Assembly: GCF_000002995.4 (NCBI RefSeq)
Contig: NW_025062476.1
Location: 3,467,001 to 3,531,000 of the forward strand
Direction: 5' to 3'
From: Brugia malayi
Lineage: Eukaryota > Nematoda > Chromadorea > Rhabditida > Onchocercidae
Length of the DNA: 64,000 nt
The notes beneath the pieces are model-generated. The model saw nothing but the letters and a program-made list of their open reading frames with translations. It did no database searches and was not told where the DNA came from. The position numbers were made by a program, and so were the translations under genes. Shown piece by piece: positions 1 to 13,400 of the stretch. Numbering within the stretch: the first letter of the stretch is position 1; each line of letters begins with the position of its first letter.

Positions 1-3000
1 CATGAGTCATGCTATAATGTTAGTAATAAAGAAAGGTTAACTTGAAGTGAGAAAAAAAAAGTGTTTAATTCTTGTTTTCGTCAAATTACGAATAGTGAGA
101 TAGAAAAAAATATTTGGCCTTTCAAATTTCATGATTTTTCTTATGGAAATGAAATGAAGTGATAGCAAATTGCTCTTTTTTTTTTCTTTTCCCCTTTTCC
201 TTTGTGAAAAAAATAACTGATTATGGTTTTTTTTTTCTCACCCTTCTAATTATTGGAGCATTCTTTTTTCCTTTGTCTGCATTGACTCTTTGAAGAAGGC
301 GAAGAAAGCGATTATTTTATAATCACGAAATCTTTTTTCCTCTCGTTAATTTCTTTAAAAAATAATGTTATGTGCAATGATAACTAATGGAAGTAGGATT
401 TAAAGTCCTCGAGAGTTTTATTTGAAATAGATTTATATCAGCATTTACGTATACGTTTTCAGATATGAGGTATGTTTTCGATAATTTTAAGAAATGGTAG
501 AAAAGAATATTGGTTAGTTTTTAGTTTTGTTTGACCCTTATTTGATAATGCTGCAATGATCACATTAAATTATGAAATTAGGATAAATCGATTTATGAAT
601 TGGTTATGTGTTATTAATTATTGCCGACATCATGTGCAATATCCTTTCAGGTAAGAGAGAAATGAAAAAGAAATTAATGGAAAAGGTGAAAAGGTGAGTA
701 AGATAGAAAGAGGGTGAATGTCATCAAAGCATGTATGTATAGGCTTTCAAATATACCGTAGACAAGAGATATATCCCTTAGTATTTGTGCTATTCGGAAG
801 TGCTCCGCTAATATCTCCTCTTCATCACTCTTTTCCACTTTTCTGTATATCATAGCCAATATACTGCTTACTTCCCTGCTTAGGCTTAAATTGATTTTGC
901 AATATTTTCATTCATTCATTTGTTGGTTCACAGTCACTGCAACTGCTACCATCGTATACCATTGGTTAGTGCCTAAAGGCTAAAGCTTAAAAGTACATTC
1001 ACTGATCAAGCTAGCTAGCTTACTATTTATCTAAAGCTTGGCTAACATGAATAATAAAATGGTTGTCCTTATGGCTTATGCATGCTAGATGAGATTTTTT
1101 TCTGTTTTGGTAAAACTAACAATACATTTTCTTCTGTTTTTTCTTTTTCTTTTTTCTTTTTTGGATTTCATCTTTAGACTTTTTTTTTATTCGTCTGTTG
1201 CTGCACATTTGGAGTTTAATTTATTTTCTTAATTTTCAGTTGTAAGCTATGGAATAATCTTACTGAATCGTGTATATTTGGAGGTCAATTCTGAAATACA
1301 TCATTTAGTTAGTCTAGTTGAAATGTCTTAAAAATTTCAGATTATATCCCAAATGGGGAAAGATTAGTTGTCTAAGATTTTACATTCATGCAATACTGCC
1401 GTCTCCAAAGGGTCCATCAAGTCTTATTATCATTCAAATTGTCTCGCGGTCTTTTCATTACAGCTTTTCATGATTCCTATTTTTTATTGATATTGTTGCT
1501 GAGAAATACGGTACTTCCATAATTAAAAAGTAGAAATTTTACGAATAGTTCGAGAGGTTTTGAACCATTTCTCATCTCTTCCAAAAATTATTTCCTACAT
1601 TTTCTATCATTTAAAAATCAGAAAAAAAAAATAAAAAGATCAAAATGAAGGATGCTTAGGATGTGATAAATGAAAGTATGGTAGAACTTCTGCATTATGG
1701 TTTTCTGGATATAATTTCTGAAATATATGTTTTAGTTTATCCTTAGAATATTTATGAATTCCAACAAGTTTGAACTAATTTAGAATTTCATAATAAATGT
1801 ATGGATGTGGTAGCCTGCAACTACAGAAGTTTTAGGACCTATTCTCTTTAAGATGAATTAAATTGATAATTCAAAGTTTTTGTGTATTTTACTTGAACTT
1901 GCTAGATCTATTATCTTATAACTCTTGTAATCTTGAATCATAAAAGATGTAAGTAAAAATCTTGATATTGAAAAACTCATGATGATGAAAGAGAATGGTT
2001 AAAGTTCCTTGCAGTAGTTCCAGATTATTATTTTCGGTCATTTTAAATGGATAAATAAAATTCAAGTATGACTTATGTTCGTTTCTAAATAACTCATTTA
2101 GTGGGATTTATTGAGGTTGTTGGTGATATCCTGCAGTTAATATTAATGTCTATATCATCCATATACGTGTATGACTTTGTGAATATATACATGTATGTAT
2201 GTATGTATGTGTGTCTGTTTTTGTATGTATATCTATGCTGAAGTACACACGAAGCAATTAAAATGCTTTATGTGATGGTGCTATGACTGGTAGATGGAGA
2301 AAGTTTATTAGCATGATCGAGTAAAGTGGCCGATAGAGCCTATTGGTTCAGAAGTTACTATGCATATGTGTGTGTGTGTGTGTGTCTGTAATGTGTGTGT
2401 ATGTGTTTGTTGTATATAGTTAGCATATATGTTTATAGGTTAAATATGGTGCTAATAGTGCTGTGATGTATGTTGCCTTCTCCAATTAATTCTACGTTTA
2501 TGGATGATTTGAATGAATCTGGATTTAGGGACGAGCTGAAATCATAATTAGGAAAGGAAGAGATGATAGAGATGGAAGGTGGAGGAAGTTAATGTCACAA
2601 AATATTTTCAACCTATTTGATTGGTTGATGGAGTTGAAATAAGTTGACATCTTAGGAATACCATATGACGATTTTTTTTTTTTCAATCGTAAACATGAAA
2701 ATATGTGCCCAGTTGTTTAGGTTATTAATGAAAGTCTATTTTGTGATAGGAATATAGCTATTTTCGATCTTACCAATTTATCTGCATAGTTTCCTAATAT
2801 GAGCACTATTTATTTTTCAAGAAATAATAAAGTTAATGAGCATGTTTACTTGCATTTATTAAAATTAGAAATTCAATGAGAATAGGAATTTTCAAAATCC
2901 AGAATTGTGTTACCATATATTATTCCGACAATTTAAGTCGCAAAGTAAATTTGCAAAATGTTGTAGTACGGAAAAAGTGAGGTGAGATCTAAATTTGATC

Positions 3001-4479
3001 GAATTAAATTATCAGTCTTTTTCACAAGTAGGTCACAGAGCCAAAAAATGATGTTAAATAAGTAGAAATTTCTAGTTTCTAAGATCTAATTTTTATTCTG
3101 ATATGTTATTTATAATTTACGAACTGGGATTGGATCCTCTCTCTCACTTAATTGGTCTAACGTTGCTTAGTTTTATTGACTTATTTATTTACGTTTTATA
3201 GTTTTTCCACGTACTTTAATATTATTTTTACTTGATAATTTGACTGAAAGAAACTCACTGATTTTTTTTAAAATTGTTAATATAATATTAATGATACCAT
3301 GAAAAAAAAAGCTACTCGTGATTGAAGTTGAGTTTACTAAAATTATAAATATTTCCATCCTTTCTTATCACAGTTAGTTTCGCTGTTATCACTTTAGTTT
3401 TTAATAACTTTATCTGTAACATTCGTTTAGTTTTTTTCTTACATCATTATTAATTTTGAAAATTTTTTCACTTATTTAATTTGTCCTCAGTCAGAATTAT
3501 TAAAAAATGGCCTTGAATTTAATGTTTGACCTACTGTCGTTCATGTACATTTTTTAATTTACCTACATGATCGTTAGCTTAAAATAATTTTATCGTATAT
3601 AATTCTACCTTATTGTATGTGTTATACGATAATTAAATTTGGATGTATAGTGATATATAGAAACCGATTGTAGTCCTAGCAATACATAATTAATCTTTTA
3701 AAAACAAACATCCTTAAAACCTGCTCTTCTTGTGAACTATAAGTGAAGGTTTTGGGCGGAGAGTCAAGTTATCTTCTTTCACATTCGCTACCAAACTTTT
3801 ATTATTTTTTCTTTTGTCAGGTATGCACTTTAAGAAACTGGAGAGAGACTTAATAGATTTTTTTCTGACTGTAAAAGCAGAACTTAGTGGGAACAGATAG
3901 ATTTCACAGAAAGATTTCATAGAGAAAACCTAATTAGTATAAAAGCCTAAGTAGGAAAGGTTTGTTATTTTAACTGAGAAAAAGCTTATCGATTTGCCAC
4001 TTTGCTAACGATAATCCTCTAACTTCAACATTCCAACTTCTTTAGCAATGAATAGTTTTTTATATTTTAAATATTGTAAAATATATGCAATACAATTAAT
4101 TACTCACATATCAAAGTTATCTTATTGATTGTCATCCTAGAAGAAAAGCATTTGTGAAAATTTTTTCTCAAACTTCGTTTAGTCGAGAAAGAGAATTAAG
4201 AGAACATTTCAGGATTCAATTTGTAAATCAAATTAGAAATGACATTACAAATTCAAAAGATTGCTATAATTCTCGTGCTATTTGTGTGCTTGTCTAACAT
4301 TCGTAAAAAATTTAAGTTTCTTATTTTTGTCATAAAAATTGGAGCTTAATAAATTTGAATTGAGAGGGAAAGTTTGAAGATTACTTGATTTTCTTAGTAA
4401 GGATAAAACTTTTCTTGCGTTGAGGCAGTTGTTTTATTTTGATTTCCCAATAGTTTGTTGCGACTGTTAATTAAAAGCG
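1..4479. other. Upstream non-coding region of daf-19
   Basis: A+T-rich DNA with many poly(T) runs, a TGTA-rich stretch near 2190-2220 and a TG microsatellite near 2366-2406. I see no convincing gene. The only exon-like item is a short minus-strand segment at 757-842, reported as a finding. The stretch next to 4480 probably holds the daf-19 promoter and 5' UTR, but I could not recognise a core promoter element. Confidence 0.6.
2366..2406. repeat. TG dinucleotide microsatellite
   Basis: A run of TG repeats broken by a CTGTAA interruption and followed by more TG units. Such tracts are usually length-polymorphic. No function is implied. Confidence 0.85.
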
Positions 4480-7400
4480 ATGGTTGTTTCAGTGTCAGAT
4501 TTTCGTTCAACGCTCACAGAAGCAAGAGGTCCACCATCAAGCGATACCGTAATTGTTGATACAAGTAACGGCACCACTGTTGATGGTTTTGGTCAATCAG
4601 GAACCACTAGTAGTACCAGCACCAGTCATCATCATCATCAACCATTGGGTGATGAAGTAACGTATGTTACTAGCAGTAACAATTTAACTATACCCGCAAC
4701 AGCAGCAGCAACAACAACCACACTTAGACCAACTACTGTAGCTGCAGCAACGGAAGTTGGCTTTTTAACAAGTGAAGCAGAGGGTACCGTGGAGACGGTG
4801 GTAGTTCGGTCAAGTGATATCAGTGGTAGTGACGAGTCACAGCAATTAAGTCTGATGGATGCCTATCCAATAGGACAAGTTACATCAACGTACTAAGTTG
4901 TTACGATATCAATGCACCGAAGCACTAATGTGTTGTAGTTGTGTTGCACCACCATATATGACCATTATAATACGAGATGGATGACTTAGGGTTGTGAGGA
5001 GTATTGTAACAGCAAGTGAAGGGCAAAAATTCAGCTTTTAGAAATTGTACCATCTCTTGCTTAATCTAACATTACAAAGCATAGCTCTAAATTCTGGAAG
5101 TTTTCTCAGGATGTTTATATCTCTCTGATACACGGAAGATCTCTTTTAAGTCTTATCCTCAAATTCCTCTCTCTATCTCTCTGATACACAAAAAATCTCC
5201 TTTAAGTTTTATCCTCTCTCTTCCTTTACTACAATCTCTCTTCTCTCCACTCTTATCCTTCTCATTTCATATATTCATTTAAAATCTTATGACATATGAG
5301 GATTTTTATTCACAATACATTTAAAAAAAAAGAACTACTCGTAATTTCTATCTGTCAATTAGATCTAATAATCTATCTAAATATCAAGCCTGTTGCAAAT
5401 TTATATTCTCGTTATTTAGTGTTGAAATTCACTTAACAAAAGTGAGCATAATTAATAGTCGAGTAATGCAGCTCTTAGCTGTAATTAAGGAATTAGGGAA
5501 GCAATATTGTTTTTATTGCTGGATTAGTAAGAGGACTGGAATGCGATGAAATGTGAGAGAGGAATGATGCGAGAGAAGAGGTCATTGTTTTCGATAAGCT
5601 ATTCACATGTCCTAATACTAAGTTTGGACTTTTTTGTTTAGATTTCTTTTGTATTGGAAATGAGTCAAAAATAAACAGATCAAATAAATAAGAAGCTTGA
5701 AATTTAACATACCATCTAGAGATCTCACATTGATATATCTTTGTAGACCGCTTGATTTTTTCCTGTAAAAATTTAAATGTAATTTTTCCGAAACGAAAAC
5801 TGTAAATACGAACTCTACTACTGGTATTAGACATTATAGAAAGTATCACTGGTACATAGTTGATAGTTACCACGTCTAGAATTTCAATCATTGGCTTTCA
5901 TTTTGCATTTTTCTTTTAAATCATTAAGAAATATTGATACATTTCAATGAGGAAAAACTAATTTTTTTATTTGATAATATATGTAATTCGTAGGATGTAG
6001 TAATATTTATATGGAATTGAACCGTTTAAGGCCATTATTAAATATTGCTAATTATCGCTAAAGTTTTTCTTATAATGATATCACAAGGGTTTGTAATGAT
6101 ACATCAACTAGTTACTTTTATGACCTATTCCTCTAAATGAAATATAGGAAGGTTTAATTTTAGGATTTTTTAGTCGTTTCTTAATTTTGCAAGAAGATAA
6201 GAGGAAAAAGCGAATAAAAAAAAGATTGTGGAGTTGTTAATACTTCAATTTTTTTTTGATATCCTTTGAAAATTTGTGGATGTGATCCATAAGATAAGAA
6301 ATAATGCTAAAATATTAGAGATGACCGTGATGGTGATAGTGGTAGTAACCGTTGTCAATAGTGACATTGATAGAAATAGCGTTCCAAGGTTAGGCTTGAT
6401 CGTTGAGATGATTGGTTGTGATGGTTGTTGTTTAGCAACTGGAATGTATCCACCTAGAAACAAGGATGACGGCCGAAGCTAAGGCAACGGAGTGTGGGAG
6501 GCTTAAGCTTTAAGCTTTAACGAAGCATGCATCCTGTAATGTTATCGAGGTTGCTGATAATGGAACTCTTTTGACAACAGTGACAACAATGTTGATTTCC
6601 TAAGAGGACTGCAAACAGATGACAACTGGAGGAAGGGAAAAAATAGGTAGTGACAGCGAACAGCGATAACTGTTGATCGTTGGGGAGAAGAAAAAGTCTT
6701 TTTAATTTTCTAGTGGAACCCTTAGCTGATGGAGCTTTGCATGCTAAAGGCATCACAAGGAGAACATTCCTTATTTTTGCTGGAAAGCTGGTCTTTTGGT
6801 AGTCTCTATATTTGTGCATATGCATATTAATAAAAGTACTACACTTGCCTCACATCTCTTCTTTCTCCTTATTTGATCATTACGAGGTGATTTATGAGAC
6901 ACGAATATGTGTATCTATATGCTCATGTTTATCTCTCAATGTGTCGAGCCTTAAAGTAAAGCCTTTGAAGCTTTTACCAAAAATTTTCGGTAACCAAGGA
7001 AGCAGCGGCAACAGCGATAGCAGCAATATGGTATCCGGTTAAGATTAAAGATAGGCAAGCAGCCGTAAAAATATTTCTCTCTAAAGAATTCTCTTCTCTT
7101 CTTATTACTCTCAGTCGGTTGTTGCTAAATTTCCGTTATCCAAAAAGGAACCAATTTCTGAGTTTACTAAAAGTAGCCCAAATAATTCCTGATCTTAAAT
7201 ATAGTAATAAATTTAGTAATGATGGATGATTTCAATTTCGTTCAATTTAAGGTGGTAGGTAAAAATATTGTTTATTAGAAAGATGTTATAAATTGCATTC
7301 TTGATACCGCAAAGATTGAAGAAAAGCGTGAACAATAAGTTGTGAAACTATAGTATTAAGGAATAGAAGAATTTTTAACTGGAAATGCTTGATTGATGCT

Positions 7401-10400
7401 TAAAGTTTTTGCTATGCTTCTGTCAGCGAGGGAAATATCTAAAGATATTGTATTACCTTTGAAAGATTTCTTCTTTTCTTTTTTTCGTTTTTTTGGAGAG
7501 TAGCATATCCTTGAATTGAATTGATGGTAAACTGACGGTATATGGGCGTATTTCAACATGCAGTGCACTTACAAGCATTTCCAGGGATTTTAGTAATCCT
7601 TATTACATGAAATTATATGGAAATCTACTACTGATGATCTGGTGGGTAAAATGGTTATGTTTTATCGTTAGGAATTAATAATTTTAATTTTGAAAAATTG
7701 GTAAGAATTATTAGTTAGTGCCTTCATTTCATTAACTCTAATTTCCCAAAATTTTGAATTATCGGGAGAAAAGATATGCGAACTATTTTTGACTGAAAGA
7801 GAGGAATAGGTAAAGCGCTGTAGAGAGAAGAGAGAAGGAGATGATGGTAATTTCACATAAGCTTCTTGTTTCTTCAGATTTTTTGGAAGTAGTTACATAT
7901 TTGTCTTTTTCGTTTCTATGATGGGTCGTCTAGGAGACGACAATTCATCGTTATGGTCGTTATGGTTGTCATCATCGCTCTGCATTACTTTATATATAAA
8001 GTTATATATATATATACTTATATGTATATATATACCGCCAAGATGTTGGATACGTAAAGTATAAAAAGAATTTGATGTACACTTCTTTTATCTTGTGAGT
8101 TTGCGTCAATTCTGTCTTAGGGCTTCCTCCTTTGCTTACCCGCTCCCTTCTAACTTTATTCCCCTAACTACTGTTGTCAGGTATTTTGTATGCATATGAT
8201 ACCTTGGTAACCAAACATTTAATCAGTGAAATATTTTCATGTTATAAATAAATATTAGTTGGTAAGTACCTGACAGCATTAGTTGGTTTCATTCTTTAAT
8301 TCAGGTGACATTGGATCTTATTCTTCAATTTTTCCTTTTTTCTTCAAATTTTTTATTAGTATATCTTGGACTAATTCCATCTATAATCATTTATTCCCAC
8401 TTTCCACTTTGAATTTAAAAAATGCAAATGGTAAAATGTTTATATATATTTTTTAAGTTGCATAGAAAAAAAATGTTAAAAAAAAAGAAAAAAAAACGTA
8501 AAATGATTCGCTCATTCTTTCATTTATTCCTTATTAGTTCTTAATAAAATTAGACTTATAATTAATAATTATTTGCCTGCCAAGATTTCTCCTTCAAGTA
8601 AAGCTGCTTGATAGTTTCATATTCTCTTGGACAAATTTTAAAATTGGTTTTCATAATTTCGTCGAACTCTTTTTTCTTTTTTTTCAATTTGAGATAAAGA
8701 CTAAAATTTTTCTCTCTGTACTAACAGATAAGATCCATTTTTAGGATAGGCTGTAATGCGAGGAAATGGACTCCATCGAAAATGCGGAATTTCAAAGAAA
8801 TATTCGTAGTTAGAAGGGAAATGTTATTAGAGCAGGTGTGAGTGAATGATTAGCCGCGTACTGAGCCAGTCATCATTATGATCATTATAATGTACCTCAC
8901 CTCATGGCTTCCTCGCTTCCCTTGCTTATATATCTTGCCTCTTAAAGGCCAAACGAGTTCACCTGCATGCTTCATTCTCTCCTCTAAAGGGACCCTTTTC
9001 ACATTTACATCCCAAGGTTTTGCTCATAAAGTCGATGACGAAAGGAAGTCCAGCTGGACATCTAGACAGGTATTTGATTTTAAATTCTTTTTTTGTTTGT
9101 CTTAGGTCTATTGAAGTCTATGTCTCTTAAAATTTGATAAAATTTTTTAGAAATTTGCATTATAATATTTCTACGTGTATGGGATCAGATTGGGACTGTA
9201 GTTTTCGTGTCTTATATAGATATTTCATTTGTTTGTGATTTATTTTCTACTTCACGATTGATCTTTTTCCCATTCATTTCAATAAAGATAGATGTGAAGG
9301 AAATATTTCTTTCATGAGTTGAACTCACGGAAATTTTGGGAAGTTCAGTATATAACAATTATTTTTCAATATCTTAGTAATAACATTCTTTTCTTTCTAA
9401 TTATATCTGAAGTTATTAAGTGTGGTACTGGATTTAGATTTAAATTTTCGGATAGTTTAAAGTCAATTTTTATATAGCCAAAGCAATGCATAACCTGCAT
9501 ATTTAATTTACATACTGTAACGGTGTATAGAAATGCAAAGAAGGAAAGGAGGAAGAAAAATACATGGCATAATATTATGGTTGATTCATTATATAATTCA
9601 GATTCAAAGTCTTTTCTGGGATATACCTTATATTTTACCTTTTATGTCATATTTTAAGGTAACTTATACATTTCCATTAAGTAATAAGTAATTTGCGCTG
9701 TGCATTCTTTTTTTGTAGTTTCTCTAAAATAATTTGCATAATATGATACTAATATATATTTTTTATTTTAATATTATATTTAGATATCTTTCTCATATAG
9801 TATGTAAACTTCCTTTCTGTGTTGCTACATATAGAACATGTAAGATAGGGATATTCCGGATAAAATATATCGTTTCCGGAAGCACTCATGGAAAGGTGCA
9901 GAAGAGCGGATGATTGGTATATATGCATAAAGCACTTTAAGCATAACATATAACATAGTGTACATAATCATTCCTTATACTCCCAGCCAAATCCCATTGG
10001 GCATTTCCTTTTCAGTACCGGAAGGAGAATGAAAAGTGAGGAAGAATTATTTGAGAGGAGGGATAATAATCGGGATAGACGAGAAGGTAGGTTCCAAAAA
10101 GCTTTAATATAATATAATATATGGAAAGCTTGAAACCTTTGCTTTTCCTGTCACTCCTCATTTTTCCCAACAGCATTATCGTGATATAATTTTGCCCGTC
10201 GGTTGCTGCAACAACACTCTTCTTCCTCTATCTCATTGTTTCAAGCTATACTGTTTGGATCATTTTCCTGCTGTAAACTTTCCTTACATTGTTTTATTTT
10301 ATTCCCAAGAAATGGTACTTTGCAGGAATGCTACTTATGTTTATACTACCGAATATCCACCGTATTATCAGGTTTGTTGTTTTTTTTTTTTTTCTTATTT

Positions 10401-13400
10401 TTTTTGTTCGAATTTTTGACATTCCATTATTTTTTGACATTATCACATATTGAATCTAGTTATTTTTGCCAATCTGATCATTTTCAATTGTAATTCGTTA
10501 TTTTCATCATATATAAGTACTCACTTACCACAAAAGGGTGTTAATATAAATACCATTTAACAGTGATTTATGATAACCATATTCGGTTAACGAATTTAAC
10601 TTCGTGTTTTTACGATTACGGGGGCAAGCTACTGAAAATATAACTCTCCTTATAGAAATTTTGTTTTGCAATCCAGATTAATTCTACTCTTTTTGCAGTT
10701 TATGAACTGAGAATACAATATGAGTTAGATTACAGTATTTCTCTTTTGACTAAATTAATCTGTGTTTGATAATAGTAGTAGATAAGCAAATATGAGTCTA
10801 AAATTCTCAAAAAAAAAAAAAAAAAAAAAAAACTGCTGGCTGATTGGATGCATAATGGATAATCGAAACCATTGGTAATTGTTGATTTTCCTTTTTTTTT
10901 ATTAGTTTTCTTATAAATTGTATTATTTTCATTTTTTAGTACCAACCGATACATTCACCAACACAACAAACTTACGTTATTCAGCAGCAGGGTTCACCAG
11001 GATCTGTAGAGGAGGATGTTGGAGCTCAGTTGGGTCATACAACACGTGCTTCACCCGCTACTGTTAGTTTGTTTATAATCATTTTTTTGGACGATGTGTG
11101 TTTGTATTGTTTCATCTTGAGAATGACTGAAAGCTAAACTTGCTTAATTCCAAGAATAGTTTTAAAACTAATCTACAAATATTTAATTCTGATCCGAATT
11201 ATGACAAAGGATGATTTATGGAACATTTCTTTTAATTTACATGATTGACACATTTTTTTCTTTTTCTTTTTACTGTCTTATTTTCCGCATTTTCGTATAT
11301 TTTTTTAAAATGTTTCTAAAAAAATTCAATTTCGCCGATTTATAACTTTGACTGTCTTACAGACTATCCTACAATCATAACTGGGCACTCTCTGACTTAT
11401 TCGTTTTAAATTAATCATACAAACTTGAATATTCTCTTGTTAAGAAAACTTTAAATTTTTCTGAAATTTTGCTATAAAATCCCGAAAAACTATGCTGCAT
11501 AATGTTTGCTTTGCAATCGATTGTTCAAATTTAACCATTGTCCTTGAAATAAAATGGTAAATTCAGTAAAACATCTAGGTGTGCTACAAAATTATGCTTT
11601 CAATATGATAAGTAATCTCAGTAACTATACTCAAAATAACATGTAAAGCAATTTCAGTTTATAAAGCAGAAAATTTTTTGGTTTGTGAAAACTGGGTAAA
11701 CTGATGAGAAGTTATAACAGCGGTAGTGATTAATGGGTAAATAAGGGAATGATTAAGCCGGACGGGTAGCAATTACATTAATGACTCTGTAACATGCAAT
11801 ATGAAAAAAGGTTGGGCAAGTGCATGAAGTGATGATTAGAGAGGAGCAGTAGTAGAGGGTAATCGTTAATTAGGCAGACGATGAGAAATGATTAAATTAC
11901 AATGATTTTTGAAAGTACCGTATTTTCAATTCAGCTATTTAAATAATTAGCTGCCTTTGATGAGAGCCAGTAGTTGGACAGGCATAGGGCGTGGCTAATG
12001 TGAGAATCGAGCAAGCAACAAAATCATTGGTTATAATGGAACAGTTCATATTGCATGTGTCAATCAAATGAGGTCAATAAATTGAGGTCAAGAAAAAAAA
12101 AAAAAACATAAATCTCTTAAGCTTAATTCGAACTAAGCCATAATATCTGGCTGGTCGAAAATAGGTTCACCTGCAGCAGGGAAAATAAGATAAAGATGTA
12201 ATTGAAGTCAAAAAAAATCATTCAACTCTAAAGAATACAGTTTTTGCAACACTGCTTTCAATTAGAACTTAGTGCTTCTCTTTTTTTAAAAAAAAAGAAA
12301 AAAAAAAATGTGCTTTACCGATAAATATTAGCGCAATCTTTCTATTATTTATTCAATTAAAATATTCATTTAAAAATAAACTCATATTTCTGTTTGAAAA
12401 AAAGGGCTGAGAACATGTTAGTTTTTGCTTCATCAATAATTATGGTGAACAGTGAAGAATGTTTAACTATTTTACAGATCCAGTGGCTAATAAATAATTA
12501 TGAACCAGCTGACGGTACCTCTCTTCCTCGTTGTACGCTTTACAGTCATTATATTAAGTAAGTTACTGAACTAACTTGATATATATATATATATATTTGT
12601 AATATTTAGCGAAAATAATATTAATATATGACAGGATATATTTGAGTAAACTGTTTACAATTATTTAAATTTACATTTTCCAGTCATTATTTCAAGTGTT
12701 TGCGAAATATCAGATTTTAACATCGATTTTTTTTAGAACAAAAAATGTCTATAATACATAAAACCACATAATAAATTCGACTTTTTTAAAGTTAAGAGAA
12801 ATTTTGATAAGGGAACGTGACTAGCATATATTTTATTTCAACACTGTTTCTGAAGGGGAAGCATGTCATATCCATAGTAATAGATGCTTTACGCTCAAAT
12901 CTCAATTTCTTTATGATCAATATTAACTGTAAAAGATAAATTCAGAAATGGCTCAATTGGATTCTTAGCAGATATACTGAATTATGAATTACTTCCTACA
13001 GTCATTATTACATTGATATTAAGTGACTAATTATCTATATTTATTAAGCGTTGAATAATTTGGTTTTCATAACAAGATAGAGCAAATGTAAAATTATTGG
13101 TTTAGGCATTGCAATGAAAATAAGCTCGAACCGGTAAATGCAGCTTCATTCGGCAAGCTTATCCGGTCAGTATTTCACGGTTTACGTACGCGCCGGCTTG
13201 GTACACGCGGTAACTCGAAGTATCACTATTACGGGATTCGGATTAAACCTGATTCTCCGCTAAATCGAGGTGCTAATGGTGCGATGGCATTAGGTGAAGA
13301 TAACCGGACATCATTAATATCCTCAGTGCAGTCTGTAAATCAGATACCACCAAGAAGGTATAGCAAAAAAAATTCTCTTCATGAATTTAATTCGAAAATA

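Larger units (their letters stand above)
4890..10325 (+). other. daf-19: Large first intron of daf-19
   Basis: 5.4 kb between the first proposed daf-19 exon and the exon at 10326. It is mostly A+T-rich and non-coding. It holds a 42 bp direct repeat (5119-5160 and 5175-5216), a G+C-richer block near 6276-7042, TA-rich microsatellite near 7990-8035, and two exon-like segments near 9035-9069 and 10016-10090 that are in phase with exon 10326. The size and contents suggest internal promoters. In C. elegans daf-19 makes several isoforms differing at the N-terminus (established knowledge). Confidence 0.6.

Noticed and set aside
10192..10493. Hydrophobic open frames overlapping exon 10326-10371
   Set aside because: They depend on poly(T)-encoded Phe runs; only the 46 bp exon in the RFX frame is supported.
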